DNA of 61,949 nucleotides from Paenibacillus artemisiicola. Its GTDB lineage: Bacteria; Bacillota; Bacilli; Paenibacillales; Paenibacillaceae. Below, one piece after another: positions 1-8,094 of this stretch (positions within the stretch are counted from its first letter, which is position 1; each line of letters begins with the position of its first letter). The notes under the pieces are model-generated. The model did no database searches. It saw only the letters and a list, made by a program, of their open reading frames with translations, and was not told the DNA's origin. The translations under genes were made by a program, and so were the position numbers. The stretch covers positions 1 through 61,949 of the forward strand of contig NZ_JAGGDJ010000034.1 of NCBI RefSeq assembly GCF_017652985.1. The letters run 5' to 3'.

Positions 1-2
1 GG

Positions 3-755
3 GCGCTGAAGCACGCGCTGTGGACCGGCGCGGCCGGCGCGATCGGCTGCGCGGAAGCGGCGGCGGCGGAGCGCGCGTTCGAGCCGCGGGCGGAAGCGTT
101 CGCCGGCGCGTGCCGGGAGCTGTGCAAGCGCATACGGAACAAGCTCGGCGCGGGCGACGACCGCGGGACGGAGGCGGCGGTGGACGAGCTGTTCGCGTGC
201 ATCGCCGCGCACCCCGGCGCCGGCCGGACGTACGCCGGCAGCCTGCTCGGCGGCCTGCTCGACGGCCTGTGGACGCTCGCCGCGCCGACCGGCCAAGGCG
301 CGGCGGCGGGCAGCGCGGGCGACCTGGCCGAGGTGCTCGCCTGCGAGCGGCAGGCGGACATGAAGCGCCGCGTCCTCTCGGCCGTGCGCCGAATCTCCGC
401 GCGGCTGCACGAGAAGCGGGACCATAAGGACGATTACGTCGTGGGCCGCGCGCTGCGCCTGATCGAAGAGCGGTACGGCCAGACGGAGCTGAGTCTGGCG
501 TATCTGGCCGCGGAGGTGTTCGTCTCGCCCAACCATCTCGGCATGCTGTTCAAGCGCCAGACCGGCAAGACGCCGCTCGCCTACATCCAGGAATACCGGC
601 TCGCGCGGGCGGAGGAGCTGCTGCGGACGACGAAGCGGCGCGTCTCCGCGATCGCCGAGGAGGTCGGCATTCCGAACACGTCGTACTTCGGCACGCTGTT
701 CAAGCAGGCGTACGGGATGACGCCGGGCGAGTACCAAGAGACGACGCAGCGTTGA
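3..755 (+). CDS. AraC-type response regulator, C-terminal part (5' end outside window)
   Basis: The frame is already open at base 3, so the N-terminus, expected to hold a receiver domain, lies upstream of the window; about 250 residues remain. The last 100 residues form an AraC-type double helix-turn-helix: the first HTH is around LAAEVFVSPNHLGMLF, the second around IAEEVGIPNTSYFGTLF, ending with the family signature YGMTPGEYQ. The Ala/Arg-rich middle part would be the linker of a YesN-like regulator. It directly precedes a sugar importer operon (1000-4617) that it probably activates. The receiver domain is inferred from family architecture and is not visible here. Confidence 0.85.
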   Translation, partial: ALKHALWTGAAGAIGCAEAAAAERAFEPRAEAFAGACRELCKRIRNKLGAGDDRGTEAAVDELFACIAAHPGAGRTYAGSLLGGLLDGLWTLAAPTGQGAAAGSAGDLAEVLACERQADMKRRVLSAVRRISARLHEKRDHKDDYVVGRALRLIEERYGQTELSLAYLAAEVFVSPNHLGMLFKRQTGKTPLAYIQEYRLARAEELLRTTKRRVSAIAEEVGIPNTSYFGTLFKQAYGMTPGEYQETTQR

Positions 756-876
756 CGCGGCGTCCCATTCATAAAGTAGCGCGCGCCCGGCGACGGGCGG
801 CGCGGCGAATGTCCCGGCGGCCGGATCGGCTGCCGGGACATTCGTCCGTTCGGCGGCCCGAGGGGGACGATTCGCG

Positions 877-956
877 AGAGCGTTTACAAGAATCGTTGGT
901 TTCTGATAGCCGCGTTCGTTTTTTGCATATCCGCGCGGACGCGCCGTTTTTATAAT
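877..956 (+). promoter_or_regulatory. Putative activator-dependent promoter of the first sugar importer
   Basis: A perfect -10 hexamer TATAAT lies at 951-956, 44 bases before the permease start, but no good -35 lies 16-18 bases upstream. That is typical of promoters needing an AraC-type activator. An AGAGCGTTTACA element at 877-888 resembles a cre-like or operator half also found upstream of other sugar operons in this window (6245, 33028, 44358). Inference only. Confidence 0.4.
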
Positions 957-999
957 TAACTATGCCGACAAACGAAGCGAGAACGAAAGGAAGTCGACC

Positions 1000-1929
1000 A
1001 TGAACCGTGTTTCCCCCAAAAGCAGCCTGTCGAAAAGGCTCTGGCTGCAGCGCTACCTGATGCTGCTGACGCTGCCCGCCGTCCTCTGGATGATGATGTT
1101 CAACTACGTCCCGATGTACGGCGTGATCATCGCGTTTCAAGAGTATACGCCGTTCCAGGGCTTCATCCGCAGCCCGTGGCTCGGACTCGGCAACTTCCGC
1201 GAGCTCTTCGCCGATCCGACGTTCCGGCAATCGCTGACCAACACGTTCACGATCAGCGTCGCGAAGCTGGCGTTCGGGTTCCCCGCGCCGATCATCCTGT
1301 CGCTGCTGTTGAATGAACTCGTTTTCAAACGGTTCAAGCGCATCGTGCAAAGCTTGACGTACCTGCCCTACTTCGTATCCTGGGTGCTCGTCGTCGGCTT
1401 CATGTACACGCTGCTCGATCCGGAGACGGGCGTCATCAGCAAGCTGCTGGTCAAGCTTCACCTGATTGGAAGCGATGTCATGCTGATGGGCAGCGCGCAT
1501 TCCTTCCTGACGCTGGTCGTGGTGACCGAAATATGGAAGAACGTCGGCTGGAATTCCATCATCTACCTGGCGGCCATCGCGGGCATCGACCCGCAGCTGT
1601 ACGAAGCGGCCGTCGTGGACGGCGCGAACCGCTTCCAGCGCGTCTGGCACATTACGCTGCCGGCGCTCAAGCCGACGATCATCATCCTGCTGATCCTCTC
1701 GATCGGGGGCCTGGTGAACTCGAACTTCGACCAGATGTTCCTGATGCAGAACTCCATGACGCAGGACGCCGCCAACGTGCTGGCCGTCTATTCCTACAAG
1801 ACGGGCCTCGTCTCCGGACGGTTCTCGTACGGCACGGCCATCGGCCTGTTCCAGTCGCTCGTCGCGTTCGTGCTGATGTATATCGCCAACTACTCGTCGC
1901 GGAAGCTGACGAAAGAAAGCTTGTTCTAG
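1000..1929 (+). CDS. Carbohydrate ABC transporter permease, LplB type
   Basis: 309-residue integral membrane protein of the binding-protein-dependent permease family. It has about six hydrophobic segments, beginning with YLMLLTLPAVLWMMMFNYVP, and a cytoplasmic EAA loop EAAVVDGANRFQRVWHITLP that docks the ATPase. The N-terminal part with MYGVIIAFQEYTP is characteristic of LplB/YtcP-type oligosaccharide importers of Paenibacillus. The start at 1000 follows a GAAAGGAAG ribosome site. It is first of a permease-permease-lipoprotein operon, with 13 bases to the next gene. No ATPase is encoded nearby, so a shared MsmK/MsmX-like ATPase is likely. The substrate is unknown. Confidence 0.93.
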   Translation: MNRVSPKSSLSKRLWLQRYLMLLTLPAVLWMMMFNYVPMYGVIIAFQEYTPFQGFIRSPWLGLGNFRELFADPTFRQSLTNTFTISVAKLAFGFPAPIILSLLLNELVFKRFKRIVQSLTYLPYFVSWVLVVGFMYTLLDPETGVISKLLVKLHLIGSDVMLMGSAHSFLTLVVVTEIWKNVGWNSIIYLAAIAGIDPQLYEAAVVDGANRFQRVWHITLPALKPTIIILLILSIGGLVNSNFDQMFLMQNSMTQDAANVLAVYSYKTGLVSGRFSYGTAIGLFQSLVAFVLMYIANYSSRKLTKESLF

Positions 1930-1942
1930 GAGGAGAACCCGC

Positions 1943-2821
1943 ATGATGACCTCATCGCGAAGCTGGAGCGGAAGAAGCTTCGACGCGCTCAACGTGATTC
2001 TGATGCTCGCGCTCTGCATCGTAACGCTCTACCCGTTCTACAACATCGTCATCACGTCGTTCAACGACCCGACCGACGCCGCCCGCGGCGGCATCACGCT
2101 GTGGCCTCGCGTGTTCTCGGTCGACAATTACCGCATCGTGTTCCGGGACGAGAACATGCTGCACGCCTTCCTCGTCACGATCGCGCGGACGGTCGCCGGC
2201 ACGGCCGCGGCCGTGCTGTTCACCGGCGCCTTCGCGTACGGCATCTCGAAGAGCGAGCTGATCGGCCGCCGATTCTTCCTGATGATGGCGATCGTCACGA
2301 TGTATTTCAGCGGCGGCATCATTCCGTACTACCTCGTCGTCGCGAAGTATTTGCACCTGAAGGGCCACTTTCTCGTTTACATCGTTCCGAACCTGTTCAA
2401 CGTCTTCAACGCGATCATCATGCTGACGTTCTTCCGCGCCCTGCCGAAAGAGATCGAGGAGTCGGCGAAGATCGACGGCGCCAACGACCTGCGGATCTTC
2501 TTCCAGCTCGTGCTGCCGGTCTCCAAGCCCGTGCTGGCGACGATCGCGCTGTACAACGCGGTGTTCCATTGGAACGCCTGGTACGACGCGATGCTGTTCG
2601 GCGGCGACAAGCTGCCGACGCTGCAGCAGATCCTCATGCAGATCATCAGCTCCAACAGCAACGTCAGCCAATTGGCGAGCCAGCTCGGCTTCGGCGCGGT
2701 GTCGGCGGCTTCGCTGAAGCTGGCGACGATGGTCATCACGACGCTGCCGATCGTGTTCACGTACCCGTTCGTGCAGAAGTATTTCGTGCAGGGCGTCATG
2801 ATCGGCTCGGTCAAAGGCTGA
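1943..2821 (+). CDS. Carbohydrate ABC transporter permease, YtcP type
   Basis: 292-residue second permease subunit. The hydrophobic start NVILMLALCIVTLYPFYNIV, the loop TSFNDPTDAARGG and the EAA motif EESAKIDGANDLRIFFQLVL are characteristic of the YtcP/CarB-like partner of LplB. The C-terminus, ending YFVQGVMIGSVKG, recurs nearly unchanged in the equivalent subunits at 26114 and 34323. The ribosome site AGGAGGAG overlaps the stop codon of the preceding permease, so translation is probably coupled. It would form a heterodimer with the 1000-1929 product. Confidence 0.93.
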   Translation: MMTSSRSWSGRSFDALNVILMLALCIVTLYPFYNIVITSFNDPTDAARGGITLWPRVFSVDNYRIVFRDENMLHAFLVTIARTVAGTAAAVLFTGAFAYGISKSELIGRRFFLMMAIVTMYFSGGIIPYYLVVAKYLHLKGHFLVYIVPNLFNVFNAIIMLTFFRALPKEIEESAKIDGANDLRIFFQLVLPVSKPVLATIALYNAVFHWNAWYDAMLFGGDKLPTLQQILMQIISSNSNVSQLASQLGFGAVSAASLKLATMVITTLPIVFTYPFVQKYFVQGVMIGSVKG

Positions 2822-2907
2822 TCCGTTCCATAGCGGCTTTACCGGCTTTACGCCGTTTAAAGTATACAGATGGAGACACGCTAGACATTATTCGAGGAGG
2901 TCGCATC

Positions 2908-4617
2908 ATGAAAAAGAAAGGCATCTCGGCCCTGGCCGCCGCCGCGCTCGTGCTGACGGCGCTGACGGGCTGCGGCTCGAACGACGGCGCGAACGACGCG
3001 GCGAACGCCGGCGCTGCCGGCGGCGCGAACGGAGCCGCTGCCGGCAACGCCGGCGGCAACGCGCAACAAACGGCGGACGGCCCGTCGTGGAAGCAGGATA
3101 CGTCGCCGTTCACGTTCACGCAATATTTCTACGGCAACTGGGCGTCCAGCTACTTGTGGAAGGACCAGTACGCGATGAAACTGGCGACGGAGAAGACCGG
3201 CGTCACGGTCGACCGGAAGCTCGCGACGGGCAGCGACGACGATTACCTCAACACGATGATCGCTTCCGGCGACTTGCCCGACACGATCATGCTCGATTGG
3301 AACAATCCGGCCGTCTCGAAGCTGATCAAGAACGGCATGGTCTATTCCATGGACGAACTGATGGACAAGTACGCGCCGGCGTTCAAGGCGCAGCTCGATC
3401 CCGACATGGTCAAGTACCATTCGATCGACGGCAAGCTGTGGTACCTGCCGAACCTGTACGAGACGAAGGACCGGCTGACGAGCGGCGTGCCGATCGTGGC
3501 GGTGCGGCCGTGGTTCATCCGCTCCGACATCTACAAGGCGATCGGCAGCCCGACGATCGCGACGACCGACGATCTGTTGAACGCGCTTAAACTCGCGAAG
3601 GAGAAATTTCCCAAGATCAGCCCGGTCGGCGTGGAATTCTTCGACGTCAACAAGAACGGCTTCGGCGGGAGCAATTCCATGGACTATTTGATCGATTCGT
3701 TCTCGCCGCATCTGCTCGAGGAGCGCGTCAAGGACGACCGGCAGCTCGTGGAATACCCGATGCGCAACAAGGGCTTCATCGACGCCTTCCGGTTCATGAG
3801 CCAGCTGAGCCGCAACGGCCTGCTCGATCCGCAGCTGCTCATCTACAAGCAGGAGCAGTACGAGGAGAAGCTGTACGGCGCGCAGTACGCGGTCGCGTCC
3901 CAGTTCATGAACAACATGTACACGATGTACAATCCGAAGATCGAAAGCACGCTCGGCAAGGACCAGACGTACACGGTCCTGGACGGCCTGAAGGCGAACG
4001 GCCAAGCGCCGCGCTACCCGGCGTCCCGCCTCATGGGCTGGCAGGGCTTCTTCGTGACGAAGAGCGCGAAAAATCCGGAGCGGATCATCCGGTTCGCCGA
4101 GTACGCCTGGTCGGACGAAGGCCAGATGGACATGCGCTACGGCAAGGAAGGCGAGACGTACGACATGGTCGACGGGCTGCCGAAATTCAAGCAGGACATT
4201 CTCGACATGTCCATCAAGGATAACGCCGCGTTCAACGCGAAGTACGGCTTCAGCGATTCGACGCTGCTCTTCCGGGCCGGCAAGGCGTGGGACGACGCCG
4301 CGGCGCGCGATCTGAAGGAGAGCCAGCCGGATCAATACGCGGCGAGCAAGCTGCTGGAGAAATACAACTTCGACGACTATACGCTCGGCATGGAGAACCT
4401 CGAGCCGGACGGCTCCACGCCGGAGGGCACGATCAACGCGAAGGTCAAGGACCTGTGGAACAAGACGATTCCGAAGCTGATCCTGTCCAAGACGGACGCG
4501 GAGTTCGACGCCGCGTACAATGGCTTCCTGAAGCAGATGGACCAAGTCGGCGCCGAGAAGGTCGAGAAAGTGATGTACCAGCGCCACCTGGACGATCTGA
4601 AGAAGAAAGGCCTCTAA
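2908..4617 (+). CDS. Extracellular sugar-binding lipoprotein of ABC importer
   Basis: 569-residue substrate-binding lipoprotein. A basic start MKKKG and a hydrophobic segment lead to the lipobox LTGC, with the acylated Cys at residue 22. An Asn/Ala/Gly-rich surface linker follows, then a family-1 solute-binding fold (TMIASGDLPDTIMLDW is the usual hinge-side motif). The start at 2908 follows GAGGAGG. The open frame continues far upstream across the permease gene, but that part is a shadow. It is last in the importer operon. A GC-rich hairpin without a T tract at about 4647-4673 follows and may stabilise the transcript end. The substrate is probably an oligosaccharide. Confidence 0.93.
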   Translation: MKKKGISALAAAALVLTALTGCGSNDGANDAANAGAAGGANGAAAGNAGGNAQQTADGPSWKQDTSPFTFTQYFYGNWASSYLWKDQYAMKLATEKTGVTVDRKLATGSDDDYLNTMIASGDLPDTIMLDWNNPAVSKLIKNGMVYSMDELMDKYAPAFKAQLDPDMVKYHSIDGKLWYLPNLYETKDRLTSGVPIVAVRPWFIRSDIYKAIGSPTIATTDDLLNALKLAKEKFPKISPVGVEFFDVNKNGFGGSNSMDYLIDSFSPHLLEERVKDDRQLVEYPMRNKGFIDAFRFMSQLSRNGLLDPQLLIYKQEQYEEKLYGAQYAVASQFMNNMYTMYNPKIESTLGKDQTYTVLDGLKANGQAPRYPASRLMGWQGFFVTKSAKNPERIIRFAEYAWSDEGQMDMRYGKEGETYDMVDGLPKFKQDILDMSIKDNAAFNAKYGFSDSTLLFRAGKAWDDAAARDLKESQPDQYAASKLLEKYNFDDYTLGMENLEPDGSTPEGTINAKVKDLWNKTIPKLILSKTDAEFDAAYNGFLKQMDQVGAEKVEKVMYQRHLDDLKKKGL

Positions 4618-4706
4618 TCACCGTGCAAGGCTGTAAGGACGACAAGGACGGGCTGCCGCATGCCGGCGGCCCGTTCGCCGTGGCGCCGGGCGTGCTAGGG
4701 GGACCG

Positions 4707-4898
4707 CAAGTGCAAGAGCAAGAGCGAGAACACGTGCAAGTGTAGGTGCAAGAGGAAGTGCAAGTGCAAATGCAAGAGCAAGAGCAAGTGCAAGTGCAAG
4801 AACAAGAGCAAGTGCAAGTGCAAGAGCAAGTGCAAGTGCAAGTGCAAGTGCAAGAACAAGAGCAAGAGCAAGAGCAAGTGCAAGTGCAGGAGCAAGAA
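4707..4898 (+). repeat. Hexanucleotide tandem array CAAG(A/T)G, about 32 units
   Basis: From 4707 to 4898 the sequence runs in strict 6-base register with units CAAGTG, CAAGAG and CAAGAA, and a few degenerate units near the left end (cgagaa, cacgtg, taggtg). The last units drift to CAGGAG and CAAGAA and merge with GGAGG, making the ribosome site of the next gene. An in-frame TAG lies at 4743-4745. From the GTG at 4746 the array can be read as alternating Val-Gln and Glu-Gln in frame with the GDSL gene. Confidence 0.9.
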
Positions 4899-4913
4899 GG
4901 AGGGCAAACGCGC

Positions 4914-5573
4914 ATGACCGATAACCAAACGCTGCTGTTCATCGGCGATTCCATCACGGACGGCGCCCGCGGCCGAACGAGCGACCCGAATCATATTTTG
5001 GGGCACGGCTACGTCTTCCAGATCGCGGGCAAGCTGGGGCTCGAGTACGGCGCGGACGCGCCGCGGGTCGTGAATCGCGGCGTCAGCGGCGACCGCGCGT
5101 CCGACCTGTACGCGCGCTGGAACGAAGACGCGATCGCCGTGCGGCCGGATGTCGTCAGCATCCTGGTCGGCGTGAACGATGCCTACTACATCGTGAACGG
5201 CGATCCCCGCGGCGCGAGCGACCGGTTCCGCCGGGCGTACGGCCACCTGCTGGAGGAGACGCGGACGACGCTGCCGAACGCCCGGGTCGTGCTGCTCGAG
5301 CCGTTCGCGCTGCGGACCGGCGGCGTCGCGGAGCGATGGGACGCGTGGTCGGCGAAGCTGGCGGAGTACCGGCTCGCGGTCGGGGAGCTCGCCCGCGAGC
5401 ACGGGGCGACGTTCGTGCCGCTCCAGGCGCTTTTCGACGACGCCTGTCTGCGGGCGCCCGAGTCGCATTGGCTCTGGGACGGCATCCATCCGACGGCGGC
5501 CGGCCACGAGCTGATCGCGCGCCAATGGCTGGACGTCGCGGCGTTCCGTCCGCGGGGACGGAGCGGGGATTAG
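4914..5573 (+). CDS. SGNH/GDSL-type esterase or lipase
   Basis: 219-residue SGNH hydrolase. Block I is IGDSITDG with nucleophile Ser13, block II is around RGVSGDRASDLYARW, block III is VGVND with the oxyanion Asn, and block V is DGIHPTAAGH with Asp189 and His192, so all four SGNH blocks are present. There is no signal peptide, so it probably acts in the cytoplasm on acylated sugars (acetyl-xylan or rhamnogalacturonan acetylesterase-like). ATG 4914 is preferred because GAAGGAGGG sits 10 bases upstream. An alternative GTG at 4746 would add 56 Gln/Val/Glu-rich residues encoded by the hexamer array. It follows the importer operon and may remove acyl groups from imported oligosaccharides. Confidence 0.9.
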   Translation: MTDNQTLLFIGDSITDGARGRTSDPNHILGHGYVFQIAGKLGLEYGADAPRVVNRGVSGDRASDLYARWNEDAIAVRPDVVSILVGVNDAYYIVNGDPRGASDRFRRAYGHLLEETRTTLPNARVVLLEPFALRTGGVAERWDAWSAKLAEYRLAVGELAREHGATFVPLQALFDDACLRAPESHWLWDGIHPTAAGHELIARQWLDVAAFRPRGRSGD

Positions 5574-5746
5574 CGGGAGAACGGTTCCGCACAGCCTTGA
5601 GTCCATGCGATGAACTGCCGGCACGAAGGATGTTGGCCGGCAGAACGGTGATAATAGGGCAGAACGGCAGCATGGCTGTACGCACAAGGAAATGGAATCG
5701 AATACGGCATCGATGCACACGGCACATCCGATATACGGTAGGAGTC

Positions 5747-5774
5747 AAGGCCGCCCGACGGGGCGGCCTTTTAT
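5747..5774 (+). terminator. Rho-independent terminator
   Basis: Perfect 10-bp stem AAGGCCGCCC / GGGCGGCCTT with a GACG loop (5747-5770), followed by TTATC. It probably ends transcription of the GDSL gene. Because the stem begins with AA and ends with TT it may work in both directions. Confidence 0.75.
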
Positions 5775-5834
5775 CTAGGCTGCGAAGCCCGGCTTGCCGC
5801 CATGCGCCGGCGACCGCGATGCATTCGCGCGGTT

Positions 5835-5857
5835 CCGCCCGACAGGGCGGTTTTTTG
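5835..5857 (+). terminator. Second Rho-independent terminator
   Basis: Stem CCGCCC / GGGCGG with loop GACA (5835-5850), followed immediately by TTTTTTG. The hairpin core differs by one base from that of the terminator 85 bases upstream, so one probably arose by duplication of the other. Confidence 0.75.
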
Positions 5858-5864
5858 TATGCTT

Positions 5865-6077
5865 CGGCGCTCGTCCGGCACTCGGTTCGACATTTGGTTC
5901 GGCGCTCGTTCGGCACTTGGTTCGGCACTTGCTTCGGCGCTCGTCCGGCACTCGGTTCGGCACTCGGTTCGGCACTCGTTCGGCACTCGTTCGGCACTCG
6001 TCCGGCACTCGGTTCGGCACTCATCCGGCACTCGGTTCGGCACTCATCCGGCACTCGGTTCGGCGCTCGTCCGGCAC
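5865..6077. repeat. Minisatellite of alternating 11- and 12-bp units
   Basis: Eighteen full units and a partial one beginning CGGC. The main forms are CGGCACTCGGTT (12 bp), CGGCACTCGTT, CGGCACTCGTC and CGGCACTCATC (11 bp), plus CGGCGCTCG variants. At the right end 12+11 pairs recur as a 23-bp higher-order unit. There are no spacers, so it is not CRISPR. It is not expected to be translated: the next gene starts at 6328 with its own ribosome site. Confidence 0.9.
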
Positions 6078-6327
6078 CACGCTTCGCCGCCATGGGCCGC
6101 CAACTGCGATGCTTCCGCAAGATGCCGCCCAACGCTCCTCGCTCCGCCGTCCCGGACCGCCGACTCGCCCCATCCCGCCGCGCTTCTTTTGCCTGACATC
6201 CCATATTCCCATCGCTTCGAAGTCATGTTATGGTAGGAGATGCGAAACCGCTTACACCTGTCCGATCGGGACAAGCCCGAAGCGACGGGCTATTGGCGCG
6301 GGAAGAAGGAAAGGGAGGTTGAGGCGC

Positions 6328-8094
6328 ATGTGGCCGAAGCTGTCGAAACTGAATACGCTGCGCAATCAGATGCTGCTCGGCTTCCTGTTCATCATGCTGA
6401 TCATCCTCGCGTTCGTCGGCGGCATCACGTTCAACGCGGTATCGGAGCTGCTGAAGAACAACGCCGAGAAGCATATCCAGCAGACCGCGGTGCAGGCGAA
6501 CGGCCGGCTGGAAAGCGTGCTCGACCAGATCGATTCGCTGACGACGCTCGTCTCGACGAACGGCTACGTCCAGCAGCTGCTCTTGAAGGACATGCACGGC
6601 AAGCCGTCGACGTTCGCCGAGCGGCAGGCGCTGCCGCCGATCATCAACCTCGTGCAGATGTACACGGACGGCATCAAGTCCGTCGAGCTGTACAACAAGG
6701 ACGGGGAGCGGCTGTATCCGCTTGACGGCGGCAATCTCGGCGACAAGGTGAGCGAGGATTGGATCGCGCAGACGACGGCGAAGAAGGGCGGCATCGTCTG
6801 GTTCGGCATCGATCCGTCCGATCCGTCGTCGCTGCTCGCGATGCGGCGCATCAGCCTCGTGGACCAATATTTCTCCACGGGCGGCTACCTGCTCATCCGT
6901 GCCGACCGCGGCAAGTTCGCGCTGAAGGATCCGCTGTCGGGAGACGCGCAGGCGGAGACGATGCTGCTCATCGCCCGCGACGGGCAGCTGATCGCGTCGA
7001 ACGACGACGCCGTCTCGCAGGCGGAGGCCGCGGGATTGACGGCGTCGAACGATCAGACCGTCGCGATCGGCAGCCGTTCGTTCATCCTCGTCAAGCAGCG
7101 GTCGTCCGTCACCGGCTGGACGCTGCTCATCCTGACGCCGGTCGATACGATTACGAAGGGGATCTCGGTCGTGCGGACGACGATCGTCGTCTCGGCGTGC
7201 ATCGGCACGTTCCTGTTCGCCCTGTTCTCGTTCTTCCTGTCCACGATGATTACCCGGCCGGTGTTCCGGCTGATCAAGACGATGCGCGGCACGCGCCTCG
7301 GGGTGCTGAAGCCGACGGCCTCCGTATCGTCGACGATCGAGATCAAGGAACTGAACCATTCGTACAACCAGATGGTCGGCAACATCAACGGACTGATCCA
7401 GCTCGTGTACGAGAAAGAGCTGTCGCAGAGCCGCACGGAGCTGAAGGCGCTGCAGGCGCAGATCCATCCGCACTTCCTGTTCAACACGCTCGACGCGCTG
7501 TACTGGTCGCTGCTGGACAAGGACGAGGACGAGCTGGCGTCGTACGTCGTCGCGATGTCCGACCTGTTCCGGTACACGATCACGGGGCCCAACAAGGACG
7601 AATGGGTCGCGCTGCGCGACGAGCTCGACCATATCGAGCGGTACTTGCTGATCATGAAAATGCGGTTCGGGGATCGGCTCGCCTGGCGGATCGACGCCCC
7701 GCCGGAGCTCGCGGACGCGCAGCTGCCGAAGCTGCTGCTGCAGCCGCTCGTGGAGAACGCCATCCTGCACGGCCTCGAGAGCCGCATCGGGCCCGGGCGC
7801 GTCGACGTGTCGGTCGCGCGCGAAGGAGACGACGTCGTCATCGCGGTGGAGGACGACGGCGCCGGCATGGACGAGACGAAGCTGCGGCGCGTCATCGACG
7901 GCTTGGCGCGCGGGACCGTGCCCTCGTCCAAGAACTCGGGGGTCGGCATCGCCAACGTGCAGCGCCGGCTGAAGCTGTACTTCGGCGAAGCGGGCGAGAG
8001 CGGGAAGATGCCGCGGCTCGCCATTCAGAGCCAAAAGGGAGCCGGCACGCGCGTCAGCGTCCGGATTCCCGCGAATAGGAGGAGCACGCCATGA
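6328..8094 (+). CDS. Two-component sensor histidine kinase, YesM type
   Basis: 588-residue membrane kinase. TM1 is about residues 15-36 (LLGFLFIMLIILAFVGGITF). An extracytoplasmic sensing region of about 245 residues, probably dCache, follows. TM2 is about 283-309, then a HAMP-like linker. The His_kinase domain has QIHPHFLFN with phospho-acceptor His382. The C-terminal HATPase has N box LLQPLVENAILHG and G box DDGAGMD. ATG 6328 follows AGGGAGG; the frame is open further upstream through the minisatellite but lacks a ribosome site. Its stop overlaps the response regulator start as ATGA. It probably senses a sugar or its binding protein and controls the importer at 9037-12292. Confidence 0.94.
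   Translation: MWPKLSKLNTLRNQMLLGFLFIMLIILAFVGGITFNAVSELLKNNAEKHIQQTAVQANGRLESVLDQIDSLTTLVSTNGYVQQLLLKDMHGKPSTFAERQALPPIINLVQMYTDGIKSVELYNKDGERLYPLDGGNLGDKVSEDWIAQTTAKKGGIVWFGIDPSDPSSLLAMRRISLVDQYFSTGGYLLIRADRGKFALKDPLSGDAQAETMLLIARDGQLIASNDDAVSQAEAAGLTASNDQTVAIGSRSFILVKQRSSVTGWTLLILTPVDTITKGISVVRTTIVVSACIGTFLFALFSFFLSTMITRPVFRLIKTMRGTRLGVLKPTASVSSTIEIKELNHSYNQMVGNINGLIQLVYEKELSQSRTELKALQAQIHPHFLFNTLDALYWSLLDKDEDELASYVVAMSDLFRYTITGPNKDEWVALRDELDHIERYLLIMKMRFGDRLAWRIDAPPELADAQLPKLLLQPLVENAILHGLESRIGPGRVDVSVAREGDDVVIAVEDDGAGMDETKLRRVIDGLARGTVPSSKNSGVGIANVQRRLKLYFGEAGESGKMPRLAIQSQKGAGTRVSVRIPANRRSTP

Larger units (their letters stand above)
5791..6130. repeat. Imperfect 50-bp direct repeats flanking a minisatellite
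   Basis: Bases 5791-5840 and 6081-6130 align without gaps at about 37 of 50 positions (hand count); shared blocks include GCCGCCATG and GCGATGC. They bracket the 11/12-bp array and lie exactly 290 bases apart. The left copy runs into the second terminator stem; the right copy does not. Confidence 0.6.
5574..6327. other. Gene-free interval between GDSL gene and sensor kinase
   Basis: 754 bases with no credible gene. It holds two terminators, the 50-bp direct repeats, the minisatellite and, near the right end, an AAACCGCTTACA element (6245-6256) resembling the AGCGTTTACA elements before other sugar operons. The promoter of the kinase gene should lie between 6130 and 6310, but no clear -35/-10 pair was found. 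Confidence 0.7.

Noticed and set aside
769..2019. Long minus-strand open frame opposite the first permease (and similar ones at 2881-4587, 6223-8034, 9019-10434, 14452-15552, 50393-51964, 52046-54010)
   Set aside because: These arise because GC-rich third positions keep the antisense frames open. They are rich in Arg, Leu, Val and His, lack ribosome sites and lie wholly within well-identified genes.
2101..2907. Upstream extension of the lipoprotein frame at 2908
   Set aside because: It overlaps the permease gene, has Arg/Ala-rich nonsense composition and would bury the lipoprotein signal peptide; GAGGAGG before 2908 fixes the start.
5865..6077. CRISPR array
   Set aside because: Units of 11-12 bp follow each other directly with no spacers, and no cas genes are present.
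5794..6327. N-terminal extension of the sensor kinase through the minisatellite
   Set aside because: The translation is low-complexity His/Arg/Ser sequence without ribosome site. AGGGAGG before ATG 6328 and the membrane segment right after it define the real start.
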